This document shows positions 46,567 through 54,095 of a stretch of DNA of 64,000 bases, one piece after another. Below the pieces are notes generated by a model. The model made no database searches and was not told the DNA's origin. It worked only from the letters and a program-made list of their open reading frames with translations. Position 1 is the first letter of the stretch. Each line of letters begins with the position of its first letter. The stretch comes from CAWDZK01 sp963807005 (GTDB taxonomy: Bacteria > Actinomycetota > Actinomycetes > JACCUZ01): NCBI GenBank assembly GCA_963807005.1, contig CAWDZK010000006.1, positions 992,001 to 1,056,000 on the forward strand, given 5' to 3'. Both the position numbers and the translations under genes were made by a program.

Positions 46567-47093
46567 TCAATGCGGTCGGTGACGCGCGAGTCGTGATGTA
46601 CCCGCTGATCCTCGGGCTGGGCGGCCTGGTCGGTGGCGCCTTCCTGGCGCTCCTGGCCACCCGGGCGCTGGGCGCGCTGCGCGATCCCGGACCGGCGGCT
46701 GCCGGCCGGCTCGTCTACGACGCGGACTGCGGCTTCTGCACCCGCTCGGCACGGTGGCTGGCCGGGGGCCGGCGCAACCGGGTCGAGATCGTGCCGTGGC
46801 AGTCGTCCGGCGAGCTCGACCCGTGGGGGCTCACGGAGGACGACGTGATGGCCCGGGCCTACTGGGTGGGCTCCGGCGGCGACGTCCTGCCAGGCAGCCA
46901 GGCGATCGGTGCGGCCATGGTCGCCCGCGGCGGGCTGGCCCTGCCTGTCGGCCGGGTCATCACCAGCTCGTTCGTCCGGCCGCTGTCGGGCGTCGTGTAC
47001 GGCTGGGTGGCGTCGAACCGGTACCAGATGCCCGGCGGCACCGACACCTGCCGGGTGCCTGCCGACCAGAAGGACGGCGAGCCCGTCGCGTAG
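46533..47093 (+). CDS. DCC-domain (DUF393) thiol-redox membrane protein
   Basis: This 186-residue protein has two N-terminal hydrophobic segments (GVAWGALINAVG and VVMYPLILGLGGLVGGAFLALLA) followed by a DCC domain with the redox motif C66-x2-C69 in YDADCGFC. DCC proteins are thought to be thiol-disulfide oxidoreductases. The GTG at 46533 overlaps the HTTM gene by 34 bases in another frame, and no ribosome site precedes it. Because HTTM and DCC domains are fused in some relatives, a single frameshifted gene is an alternative. Its stop is 59 bases from the convergent MDMPI gene. Confidence 0.75.
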   Translation: MVGGGVAWGALINAVGDARVVMYPLILGLGGLVGGAFLALLATRALGALRDPGPAAAGRLVYDADCGFCTRSARWLAGGRRNRVEIVPWQSSGELDPWGLTEDDVMARAYWVGSGGDVLPGSQAIGAAMVARGGLALPVGRVITSSFVRPLSGVVYGWVASNRYQMPGGTDTCRVPADQKDGEPVA

Positions 47094-47152
47094 CGCCGGC
47101 GCCGGCGGCCGCGAGGTGACCGCCGTGTCGCGCCCCGACGACGGCAGTCCGG

Positions 47153-48112
47153 TCAGCCGGGGACTCCCGGGAGCCGCCGTACCAGCTGGCTGAGCCCGCG
47201 CAGGTTGCGCACGGCGAGCCGCAGCGCCGCGCTGCCAGGGAGCCCGGGAACGGCCTCCACGATGGGAGCGAGCGCCAGCAGCCCCCCGGGCTGGTGCAGC
47301 CGCAGGTCGCGGCGCGCCAGCATCGGCGGCACCGGGCGCCGGCCGGCGGCGGCGTCGAGGATGTCGGCAGCCCTGCCCTGGACGGCCGCCCACCCGTCGG
47401 GCAGCACCGGCAGCTCGAGCGTGCTCCACGCGCCCAGGGTGGCCGAGAACGCCCACCCGCCCTCGGGGGCCACGCAGCCCGCGACGGCGGTGAGCTCGCA
47501 GCGAGCGGCCAGTGCACCAGTGGTGTCGACCAGGGCCGCCACGCCGGCCGACATGAGGGTCGCCGGTGGTGCAGGGGCGCCGGCCGTAGCGAGGTCGAGC
47601 GAGTGCACGGCCAGCTCGTAGGCAGTCGCGGCGACGTGGGTCGTGAGCGGCAGCGGCCCCAGCACCGACCGGACCTCGCGGCTGCCGAGCCGGACCGCGT
47701 CGGGTGAGTCGAGGAACTCCGCGACGTCGTCACGTGCCCGGCGCAGGGCACTCAGCACCTCCGCCCGCGGTGCCAGCCCGCGGGCTGCCACGACGGCTTC
47801 GTTGTGCGCGTCCTGGTCGAAGGTCGCCGTACGACGGTCTGCCCAGTCCTGGTCGGTGAGGTCGCCGTGCTCGGCCTCGTCCCGCAGCCTCCCCACCGAG
47901 CGGCTTCCCGGCCAGGCGCCGAGGTGGACGCAGACCGCTCGTGCGGTCCAGCCCTCGAGCCGGGTGGGTGCGTCGAGGTCGACCTCGCCCGCGAGCTCCA
48001 GGAAGTCCTCCCAGGCCGGCAGCAACAGCCCGGCCACGTCTGCCGGGTCCCAGGAGGCGAGGCCGCGCTCGTCGGCGGTGGGTGTCACGGGGGAGGCCGA
48101 TGCGGCTGGCAC
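47153..48112 (-). CDS. Maleylpyruvate isomerase (MDMPI) family, mycothiol-dependent type
   Basis: This 319-residue protein has the N-terminal DinB-like four-helix bundle of MDMPI proteins (ADVAGLLLPAWEDFLELAGEV, RLEGWTARAVCVHLGAWPGS), in which a conserved histidine binds metal and mycothiol. C-terminal regions vary, so the substrate cannot be named. Mycothiol dependence fits an actinobacterium. The first residues are Ala/Ser/Pro rich, and the ATG at 48112 is used. It diverges from ahpE with 38 bases between start codons, which must hold both promoters. It interrupts the usual DUF3052-ahpE neighbourhood. Confidence 0.83.
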   Translation of the reverse strand: MPAASASPVTPTADERGLASWDPADVAGLLLPAWEDFLELAGEVDLDAPTRLEGWTARAVCVHLGAWPGSRSVGRLRDEAEHGDLTDQDWADRRTATFDQDAHNEAVVAARGLAPRAEVLSALRRARDDVAEFLDSPDAVRLGSREVRSVLGPLPLTTHVAATAYELAVHSLDLATAGAPAPPATLMSAGVAALVDTTGALAARCELTAVAGCVAPEGGWAFSATLGAWSTLELPVLPDGWAAVQGRAADILDAAAGRRPVPPMLARRDLRLHQPGGLLALAPIVEAVPGLPGSAALRLAVRNLRGLSQLVRRLPGVPG

Positions 48113-48150
48113 ACTCTCATCCTGCCAGCGGCGCGACGAAGGAGAGCGGG

Positions 48151-48609
48151 ATGGCGGTGTCGGTCGGCGACGAGGCGCCCGACTTCGAGCTCAGGGACCA
48201 GCACGGCCAGACCGTGCGGCTGTCCGCCCTGCGCGGCGACCGGGCAGCGCTGCTCGTCTTCTACCCGTGGGCGTTCTCGCGGGTCTGCGGCGCCGAGCTG
48301 CGGGACCTCCAGCAGCACCAGGACGAGATCGTCTCCGACGACGTCGCCCTGCTCGCGGTCTCGACGGACCCCATGTACGCCTTGCGGGCCTACGCCGACC
48401 AGGAGGGCCTCACCTTCCCGCTGCTGTCGGACTTCTGGCCGCACGGCGCGGTGGCCACGTCGTACGGCGTGTTCAGTGCGCGGGTCGGTATCGCGCTGAG
48501 GGGCACCTTCCTGGTCGACGCGGGCGGCACCGTGCGCTGGACCGTCGTGCGGGGCATCCCGGACGCCAGGAGCGTCGACGACTACAAGAAGGCCATCGCC
48601 GACCTCTAG
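48151..48609 (+). CDS. ahpE: AhpE-type one-cysteine peroxiredoxin
   Basis: This 152-residue peroxiredoxin reduces hydroperoxides through the peroxidatic cysteine C46 in PWAFSRVCGAELRDL. The sequence and length match the actinobacterial AhpE group, which has no resolving cysteine in the usual place and relies on mycothiol or mycoredoxin for recycling. GGAG lies about eight bases before the ATG at 48151. The longer upstream frame is a shadow of the divergent MDMPI gene. It precedes tRNA-Val by 17 bases. AhpE near DUF3052 and aceE is a common actinobacterial arrangement. Confidence 0.93.
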   Translation: MAVSVGDEAPDFELRDQHGQTVRLSALRGDRAALLVFYPWAFSRVCGAELRDLQQHQDEIVSDDVALLAVSTDPMYALRAYADQEGLTFPLLSDFWPHGAVATSYGVFSARVGIALRGTFLVDAGGTVRWTVVRGIPDARSVDDYKKAIADL

Positions 48610-48626
48610 TCTGTCCCGGCACGCCG

Positions 48627-48700
48627 GGGCGCATAGCTCAGCTGGTCAGAGCACCTGCCTTACAAGCAGGGGGTCGGCGGTTCGAGTCCGTCTGCGCCCA
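48627..48700 (+). tRNA. tRNA-Val (anticodon TAC)
   Basis: A complete 74-base cloverleaf has acceptor GGGCGCA/TGCGCCC with discriminator A, anticodon stem CCTGC/GCAGG with loop CTTACAA (anticodon TAC), and a T arm with TTCGAGT. CCA is not encoded. It lies 17 bases after ahpE. Confidence 0.96.
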
Positions 48701-48837
48701 CCCATGTACTGCGCAACGCGTTGAGCAGTAGAGGTGATCCGGTTCGGGCGGTGGTCGGTCGATGACGGCGGTGATAGCGTCCGGCCGCTCTGTCGACAGG
48801 GTGCGCGGGGTCGCCGGTGCCCTCCCAAGGAGTCGCC

Positions 48838-49395
48838 ATGGCCACCCAGCAGCAACGTGTCATCGGGCGCCCCCGGCTGGCCTCGATGCTCCCAGTTCTC
48901 CTGGTGATCGCCATCTTCGGTCTTACCGGCTGCGGTGGTGAAGGAACCAACGACGACGCTGCAACGGGCACGAGCCCTGCTACGCCGAAGACGACCGCGG
49001 CCAGCACCGACCCTACGACGCCCGTAGGAGATGGTGAACCGGTCCTGATCCGGACCGCTGTCGAAGGGTTCGGCGGGAAGGTCGTCAAGGGATCGGTGCT
49101 CGGCGAGTCGGCCTTCTGCTCAGGCGGAACGGTCCGGCACGACCGCGGAAGCCCGGAGATCGGCTTTCCGGCGGTCAACGTCTTCCTCTGCTCCGACGGC
49201 CAGCTGAAGATCGGCTTCGGTCCGGGTCCGGAGCAGATGAACAACTCAGTCCAGACCAGCAACTGGAAGATTCTGGACGGCAGCGGCCGCTTCTCCGGGA
49301 TGACCGGCACTGGTCAGATGATCGTGCAATGGTCCGAAGGCGCGGGGCCGGAACAAGGTCAGGAGACCTTCACCGGACGGGTATTTGCCCCCTAG
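48838..49395 (+). CDS. Predicted lipoprotein with barrel-like domain
   Basis: This 185-residue protein has a lipoprotein signal: basic N terminus, hydrophobic core (SMLPVLLVIAIFGLTG) and lipobox LTGC with C32. A Thr/Ala/Pro-rich linker leads to a C-terminal domain with GSVLGESAFC, GFPAVNVFLC and GRFSGMTGTGQM. The pattern of a beta barrel with a FxGMTGxG turn resembles allene-oxide-cyclase-like or dirigent-type folds, but I would not claim that function. The ATG at 48838 is preceded by AAGGAG. It would sit on the outer face of the cytoplasmic membrane. Confidence 0.78.
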   Translation: MATQQQRVIGRPRLASMLPVLLVIAIFGLTGCGGEGTNDDAATGTSPATPKTTAASTDPTTPVGDGEPVLIRTAVEGFGGKVVKGSVLGESAFCSGGTVRHDRGSPEIGFPAVNVFLCSDGQLKIGFGPGPEQMNNSVQTSNWKILDGSGRFSGMTGTGQMIVQWSEGAGPEQGQETFTGRVFAP

Positions 49396-49402
49396 CAGGA
49401 GG

Positions 49403-49741
49403 TCAGGCGCGCTGGGCTTCGCCGTCCCGCAGGAGGGACTCCAGCGCCTCCACCAGCTCCCGCGGAAGACGGGTCCCCGGCTCGGTGACAGTCCGGACGA
49501 CAGCGTCCGACAGCGTCCTGAGCTTCTGGTTGTGCTGTTGGGAGACGCGAAGCAGTGCCGCGAACGCAGCGTCCTCGCCGATGGTGTAGCGCGCCATCAG
49601 GATGCCCATCGCCTGACCGACGCGGCCGTGCGCGGTGACGGCCTCCTCCAGCTGGTCGATCCGGCGCTGCGCCTGGGCGAGCTGCTCGGACAGGGGTTCC
49701 TGGTCGGTGTACTGCGTCGGAGAAGGTGACGAGGTGATCAT
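49403..49741 (-). CDS. ANTAR domain protein
   Basis: This 112-residue protein is mostly an ANTAR domain with a preceding coiled-coil (LSEQLAQAQRRIDQLEEAV) and the RNA-binding part GRVGQAMGILMARYTIGEDAAFAALLRVSQQHN. There is no GAF sensor, unlike the pair at 28150-29642, so it may respond through a partner or act constitutively. The ATG at 49741 is preceded by GGAG; an in-frame ATG nine residues upstream is less likely. Its stop is seven bases from the lipoprotein stop. The RNA target is unknown. Confidence 0.85.
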   Translation of the reverse strand: MITSSPSPTQYTDQEPLSEQLAQAQRRIDQLEEAVTAHGRVGQAMGILMARYTIGEDAAFAALLRVSQQHNQKLRTLSDAVVRTVTEPGTRLPRELVEALESLLRDGEAQRA

Positions 49742-49823
49742 GACAAGCTCCAGGCGGGGTCTAGGCACTGGAACGGCTATGGCCCGGGTGTTCGAGCCAT
49801 ACCTGAACGAAGTGTAGGGCGGA

Positions 49824-50036
49824 TCAGCCGGCCTCGCGGCGGACGCTGCGGTCCTCGACCACGCCTGCGTCCCGGCCGCGTCCCCTCACGACGGCGCCGA
49901 CGATCACCCCGAGCAGTCCCACGACCATGAGGATCCAGCCGACGGCCCAGAGGCTGATGCCGGCGACGTCGGCCTCCACGGCAAAGGCGAGGATGGCGCC
50001 CACGGCGATGAGAAAGATGCCGATGCCGATACCCAT
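49824..50036 (-). CDS. Small two-helix membrane protein (DUF6458-like)
   Basis: This 70-residue protein has two hydrophobic helices (IGIFLIAVGAILAFAV and ISLWAVGWILMVVGLLGVIVGAVV) and a charged tail (RGRGRDAGVVEDRSVRREAG). The ATG at 50036 is fixed by a GGGAGG site about seven bases upstream. The architecture matches the DUF6458 family of small actinobacterial membrane proteins. Function is unknown. A longer frame upstream is not supported. Confidence 0.8.
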   Translation of the reverse strand: MGIGIGIFLIAVGAILAFAVEADVAGISLWAVGWILMVVGLLGVIVGAVVRGRGRDAGVVEDRSVRREAG

Positions 50037-50220
50037 GACAAGACCTCCCGTGTCCTGGCCTGCAGCAACTCTGCGGGCTCGTCGGGCACCTACCCCGGGT
50101 TCCGCCGCCACGATGTTGCGGTCCTGTGACGATCCGATGACGGTGCCGGGAAGGTCGGCTCGGTTGGAAAGCAGGGCCGGGTCCTGCACGGCCGACGGTC
50201 GTCCCGAGGCGGGGCGCGCT

Positions 50221-50257
50221 GCACCGCGGAGGCGCGCTGCCCGTGCCTCCGCGGTGC
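50221..50257. terminator. Hairpin downstream of the 39-residue membrane peptide gene
   Basis: Arms GCACCGCGGAGGC (50221-50233) and its exact complement (50245-50257) flank an 11-base loop. It begins 12 bases beyond the minus-strand stop at 50269 and so lies in terminator position for that gene. No T-run follows. Confidence 0.55.
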
Positions 50258-50268
50258 GATCCGGCCGG

Positions 50269-50388
50269 TCAGTCGGCGAGCGCGACGACCACCAGGATGA
50301 CGGCCATCACGAGCACGATGCCGGCCAGGATCAGCATCATCGCGCGGTCCGGAGCGACCCGCTGGTGCGCCTCGGGGATGTGCTTCAT
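50269..50388 (-). CDS. Small membrane peptide (39 residues)
   Basis: This 39-residue peptide has a polar start (MKHIPEAHQRVAPDR) and one hydrophobic helix (MMLILAGIVLVMAVILVVVALAD) to the end. Such single-helix peptides are common in actinobacteria and rarely annotated. The ATG at 50388 is preceded closely by GGAGG, with a shorter spacing than usual. The tidy start, the terminator hairpin after it and the neutral codon use support expression, but a chance frame cannot be excluded. Confidence 0.55.
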   Translation of the reverse strand: MKHIPEAHQRVAPDRAMMLILAGIVLVMAVILVVVALAD

Positions 50389-50467
50389 GCCTCCGTGGTA
50401 CGCCGTTGCGCACCTGCCGTCAACGGCCGTGGGCCGCGTTCCGGTCGGACGGCATAGGTTGACGCTC

Positions 50468-50878
50468 ATGCGCGTGACGATGCTGCTTGCCGATGCGGCG
50501 CAGGAGGTCAACGGGAAGCTCTACGTGCTGGGCGGCGGCTGGTCCGTCACCGGCCCGGACCTGCCGCCGATGTCGATCGCCATCAAGCTCGACGTTCCGT
50601 GGAGCCAGTCGGACCGGCCGCACCAGTTCGGGCTGGAGCTCGTGGACGAGGACGGCGGTCCCGTGCCTGCGGGCGACGCGGGGGGCGTCCGGGTCGAGGG
50701 CAGCTTCGAGGTCGGGCGGCCGGTGGGGGTGCCCGAGGGCAGCGACGTGGACTTCGCGTTCGTGGTGAACGTGCCGCCGTTCCCGATCCGGCCCGGTCGC
50801 TACTCGTGGCGGCTGTCGATCGACGGCGAGACGCACGAGGACTGGGTCCGGCCCTTCCAGGTCCGGGCGTCCGCGTGA
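50468..50878 (+). CDS. DUF6941 family protein
   Basis: This 136-residue protein matches the DUF6941 family: LLADAAQEVNGKLYVLGGGWSVTG at the start and a beta-rich remainder (RPHQFGLELVDEDG, GRYSWRLSIDGETHEDW). Function is unknown; the pattern suggests a small beta-sandwich. A TAGGTT -10 (50455-50460) lies seven bases before the ATG, so the mRNA is probably leaderless. Its stop overlaps the next gene start by four bases (GTGA), linking it to the Nif3, zinc-ribbon and RNase H genes. Confidence 0.83.
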   Translation: MRVTMLLADAAQEVNGKLYVLGGGWSVTGPDLPPMSIAIKLDVPWSQSDRPHQFGLELVDEDGGPVPAGDAGGVRVEGSFEVGRPVGVPEGSDVDFAFVVNVPPFPIRPGRYSWRLSIDGETHEDWVRPFQVRASA

Positions 50879-52062
50879 CGGAGGAGACCCACCTCGGCGA
50901 CGTGCTGGCTGCGCTGGACTCCCGGTACGACCCCGGGTGGGCGCAGGACTGGGACGCGGTCGGTCTGGTTGCCGGTGACCCCGGCCAGCCGGTACGCCGG
51001 GTGCTGCTGGCCGTCGACCCGGTGCAGTCCGTCATCGAGGAGGCCGTCGACTGGGGAGCCGACCTGCTCGTCACCCACCATCCTCTGCTGCTCCACGGTG
51101 TGCACACGGTCGCGGCCACCCATCCGAAGGGCCGTGCGGTCACCTCGCTGGTGCGGGCCGGGCTGGCGTTGTACGTGGCGCACACCAACGCCGACGTCGC
51201 AGATCCCGGCGTGTCCGACGCGCTGGCGGTCGTCCTGGGTCTCACCGACCTGCGGCCCCTGCAGCCCTCGTCCGGCGACCTCCTCGACACACTGGTGACC
51301 TTCGTGCCGGAGGCCGACGCGGAGCGGGTGGTCGACGCGCTCTCGACCGCGGGGGCGGGCCGGCTCGGCGACTACGAGCGCTGCGCGTTCACCGCGCCCG
51401 GCACCGGCACGTTCACACCGTTGCCGGGTGCCGACCCAGCGGTAGGCAGCGTCGGGCGACGCGAGTCGGTCGCCGAGACGCGGATCGAGATGGTGCTGCC
51501 CAGGCGCCGCCGGCCCGCTGTCGTCGCCGCGCTGCGCGCTGCCCACCCCTACGAGGAGCCGGCGTTCTCCGTCCTCGAGCTGGCCGACCTGCCGTCGACC
51601 CGCGGGCTCGGCCGGATCGGGACCTGGGGCCGCGGGGGGACGCTGCGCGACCTCGCCGCCCGGGCTGCGGCCGTCCTGCCGCCCACTGCCCACGGGGTCC
51701 GGGTCGGGGGCGACCTGGACCGCCCGGTCCGGACCGTGGCGGTCTGCGGCGGGGCCGGCGACGACCTGTTCCGGGACGTCCGGGCGGCAGGTGTGGACGC
51801 CTACGTCACGGCCGACCTGCGGCACCACCCGGCCTCGGAGGCGCTGGAGCACGGCTCGCCCGGGCTGGTGGACCTCAGCCACTGGGCCAGCGAGTGGCCC
51901 TGGCTGGCGGACTGCGCGCGGATGCTGCGCGAAGGCCTCGCCGCGGCGGGACTGCCGGCCGATACGGTGGAGACGCGCGTGTCCCGCCTGGTCACCGACC
52001 CCTGGGTCGAGTCGATCGGCGGCCTGGCCGCCACCACCACGACCGCGAGGAGCTCGCACTGA
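50875..52062 (+). CDS. Nif3-like dinuclear metal-centre protein
   Basis: This 395-residue protein has Nif3 N- and C-terminal halves with the dinuclear metal motifs LLVTHHPLLLHG and VAHTNADVADPG near residues 65-115, and a central insertion (about residues 140-270) that is typical of the long actinobacterial/Gram-positive form. Members hydrolyse GTP or have poorly defined metal-dependent activity. The GTG at 50875 overlaps the upstream stop as GTGA. The order Nif3, zinc-ribbon protein, RNase H-CobC is conserved in actinobacteria such as Mycobacterium (Rv2230c-Rv2228c). Confidence 0.92.
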   Translation: MTEETHLGDVLAALDSRYDPGWAQDWDAVGLVAGDPGQPVRRVLLAVDPVQSVIEEAVDWGADLLVTHHPLLLHGVHTVAATHPKGRAVTSLVRAGLALYVAHTNADVADPGVSDALAVVLGLTDLRPLQPSSGDLLDTLVTFVPEADAERVVDALSTAGAGRLGDYERCAFTAPGTGTFTPLPGADPAVGSVGRRESVAETRIEMVLPRRRRPAVVAALRAAHPYEEPAFSVLELADLPSTRGLGRIGTWGRGGTLRDLAARAAAVLPPTAHGVRVGGDLDRPVRTVAVCGGAGDDLFRDVRAAGVDAYVTADLRHHPASEALEHGSPGLVDLSHWASEWPWLADCARMLREGLAAAGLPADTVETRVSRLVTDPWVESIGGLAATTTTARSSH

Positions 52063-52802
52063 AAGCCGCCGCCGCCGACCAGGGCCGCCTGCTCGACCTG
52101 CAGGGCCTCGACGCCCGGCTGGACCAGCTCGCGCACCGGCGTCGTACGTTGCCGGAGCACGCGGCGCTGGCGGAGGTGGAGGCCGAGCTCGCAGCCCTGC
52201 GTGACCAGCTCGTGGTGGCCGAGACCGAGCAGAGCGACCTGGCCCGTGAGCTGACCAAGGCCGAGGGCGACGTCGACCAGGTGCGCTCCCGCGCGGAGCG
52301 CGACCAGAAGCGGCTCGACGCCGGGCAGGTGTCCTCGCCCAAGGAGCTGGAGAGCCTGCAGCACGAGATCGCGACGCTCGGTCGCCGCCAGTCGGACCTG
52401 GAGGAGATCGTCCTCGACGTGATGGAACGCCTGGAGTCCTCGCAGAGCCGGTCGTCGGAGCTGGTCGCGCAGCGCGAGGTGGCCCAGGCGCGCGCCACCG
52501 AGCTCACCGCGTCGCGGGACACCACCACGGCGGGGATCGACGCCGAGGTCCAGCAGCTGCGCGCGCAACGGGACACGCAGTCAGGCTCGATCGACGCGGC
52601 GCTCCTCACGCTCTACGAGAAGATCCGCGCGCAGCAGGGTGGCGTAGGCGCCGCCGAGCTGCGGCAGCGCCGCTGCGGTGGCTGCCGGCTGGAGCTGAAC
52701 AACGTCGAGATCAACCAGCTGCGGGACGCCGACCCCGACGAGGTGATGCGGTGCGACGAGTGCCGCCGGATCCTCGTGCGCACGGCCGAGTCAGGGCTGT
52801 GA
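52059..52802 (+). CDS. Zinc-ribbon coiled-coil protein (DUF164) with a CTG start
   Basis: This 247-residue protein has a long coiled coil (about residues 15-170) followed by a C4 zinc ribbon (CGGC then CDEC, near residues 207-235). No ATG, GTG or TTG lies near the expected N terminus. A CTG at 52059 does, preceded by GAGGAG about seven bases upstream and overlapping the Nif3 stop as CTGA. A CTG start with coupling is therefore the best call. Family proteins in this locus usually begin with the same LKA-type residues. The function is unclear; it probably acts with the neighbouring proteins. Confidence 0.85.
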   Translation: MKAAAADQGRLLDLQGLDARLDQLAHRRRTLPEHAALAEVEAELAALRDQLVVAETEQSDLARELTKAEGDVDQVRSRAERDQKRLDAGQVSSPKELESLQHEIATLGRRQSDLEEIVLDVMERLESSQSRSSELVAQREVAQARATELTASRDTTTAGIDAEVQQLRAQRDTQSGSIDAALLTLYEKIRAQQGGVGAAELRQRRCGGCRLELNNVEINQLRDADPDEVMRCDECRRILVRTAESGL

Positions 52803-53959
52803 GCCGGTACGTCGTCGAGGCTGACGGCGGCTCCCGCGGCAACCCGGGCCCGGCCGCGTACGGCACGGTCGTCAAGGACTACGACAGTGGTCTCGTGCTG
52901 CGCGAGCTCGCCGAGCACATCGGAACGGCCAGCAACAACGTCGCGGAGTACCGGGGCCTGATCGCCGGGCTCGAGGCGGTGCGCGAGCTCGACCCGAGCG
53001 CGACGGTCGAGGCGCGGCTGGACTCGAAGCTGGTGGTGGAGCAGCTGTCCGGCCGGTGGAAGATCAAGCACCCGGACATGCGCGAGCTGGCGCTGCGCGC
53101 CCGGGCGGTGCTCCCGCCGGCCCAGGTGAGCTACGTGTGGGTGCCGCGGGAGCGCAACAAGCACGCCGACCGGCTGGCCAACGAGGCGCTGGACGCCGCG
53201 GCCCGTGGCGAGGCCTGGTCGCCGGCCGACAGCACCGCGGAGCTACGGGCCCAGGACGACGCCGACGACGCCGCCGGCGCTGACGAGGCGGTGCAGCCCA
53301 CGCCGCGGGCCCGGCTGGTCGGCTGGGACGCCGACCTCGGGACCCCGACGACCACGGTGCTGCTGCGCCACGGCGAGACGGTGCACACCGCCGAGAAGCG
53401 CTTCAGCGGTTCCGGCGGGCACGACCCCGAGCTGTCGGAGTCGGGGAGGCAGCAGGCGGCGGCTGCCGCGGAGCGGCTGGCCGGGTCCGGCGGCGTCGAC
53501 GTCGTGCTCTCCTCGCCGATGCGGCGCACCCGGCAGACCGCCGACGCGGTCGCCGGCGCCCTCGGCGCGCAGGTGCGTGAGGTCGAGGGCTTCCGCGAGT
53601 GCGCCTTCGGGGAGTGGGAGGGCCTGACCTTCGACCAGGTGCGCGAGGGCTGGCCGGACCAGCTGCACGCGTGGCTCGGCGACCCGCAGGCCGTGCCGCC
53701 CGGTGGGGAGTCCTTCACCGCCGTACGTCGCCGGGTGACCCGCGCCCGCGACCAGCTGCTCGCGCGGTACCCGCGGCAGACGGTACTCGTCGTGACCCAC
53801 GTGACGCCGATCAAGGTGCTCGTCGCGGACGCCCTGGGAGCTCCGGTCTCGGCGCTGTACCGGATGGAGCTGACCCCGGCGACGCTGACCGAGCTGCAGT
53901 GGTTCGAGGGCGGCCAGGCGTCGATGCGCCGGTTCAACGACGCCGCCCACCTGCTCTGA
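52799..53959 (+). CDS. Bifunctional RNase H / acid phosphatase (CobC-like)
   Basis: This 386-residue protein joins an N-terminal RNase HI domain (residues 1-140: YVVEADGGSRGNPGPA with D9, SNNVAEYRGL, DSKLVVEQLSG) and a C-terminal histidine phosphatase domain (from about residue 180: TVLLRHGETVHTAEKRFSG, VLSSPMRRTRQTA). The mycobacterial homologue Rv2228c has both RNase H and phosphatase activity, and phosphatase activity toward alpha-ribazole phosphate has been described. The GTG at 52799 overlaps the upstream stop as GTGA. A disordered Ala/Asp linker separates the domains. Confidence 0.94.
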   Translation: MSRYVVEADGGSRGNPGPAAYGTVVKDYDSGLVLRELAEHIGTASNNVAEYRGLIAGLEAVRELDPSATVEARLDSKLVVEQLSGRWKIKHPDMRELALRARAVLPPAQVSYVWVPRERNKHADRLANEALDAAARGEAWSPADSTAELRAQDDADDAAGADEAVQPTPRARLVGWDADLGTPTTTVLLRHGETVHTAEKRFSGSGGHDPELSESGRQQAAAAAERLAGSGGVDVVLSSPMRRTRQTADAVAGALGAQVREVEGFRECAFGEWEGLTFDQVREGWPDQLHAWLGDPQAVPPGGESFTAVRRRVTRARDQLLARYPRQTVLVVTHVTPIKVLVADALGAPVSALYRMELTPATLTELQWFEGGQASMRRFNDAAHLL

Positions 53960-53999
53960 CGTCACCCTCCGGGCGCGGCCGCCCGCTGCGCAGGGGTGC

Positions 54000-54068
54000 T
54001 CGTTTGCGACCTGTGCCCCCGACACGCCGACGTAGGCGCGGCGTGTCGCGGAGCCAGGTCGCAAACGA
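54000..54068. terminator. Nested palindrome between convergent genes
   Basis: An outer 14-base inverted repeat (54000-54013 and 54055-54068, TCGTTTGCGACCTG and complement) encloses an inner 10-base repeat (54020-54029 and 54039-54048, CGACACGCCG and complement) with loop ACGTAGGCG. It sits between the converging RNase H and CaiB genes and could act as a two-way terminator; the doubled structure is unusual. Confidence 0.65.
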
Positions 54069-54095
54069 TCAACGGTTGTGGGCGGCGGGCCGCCG

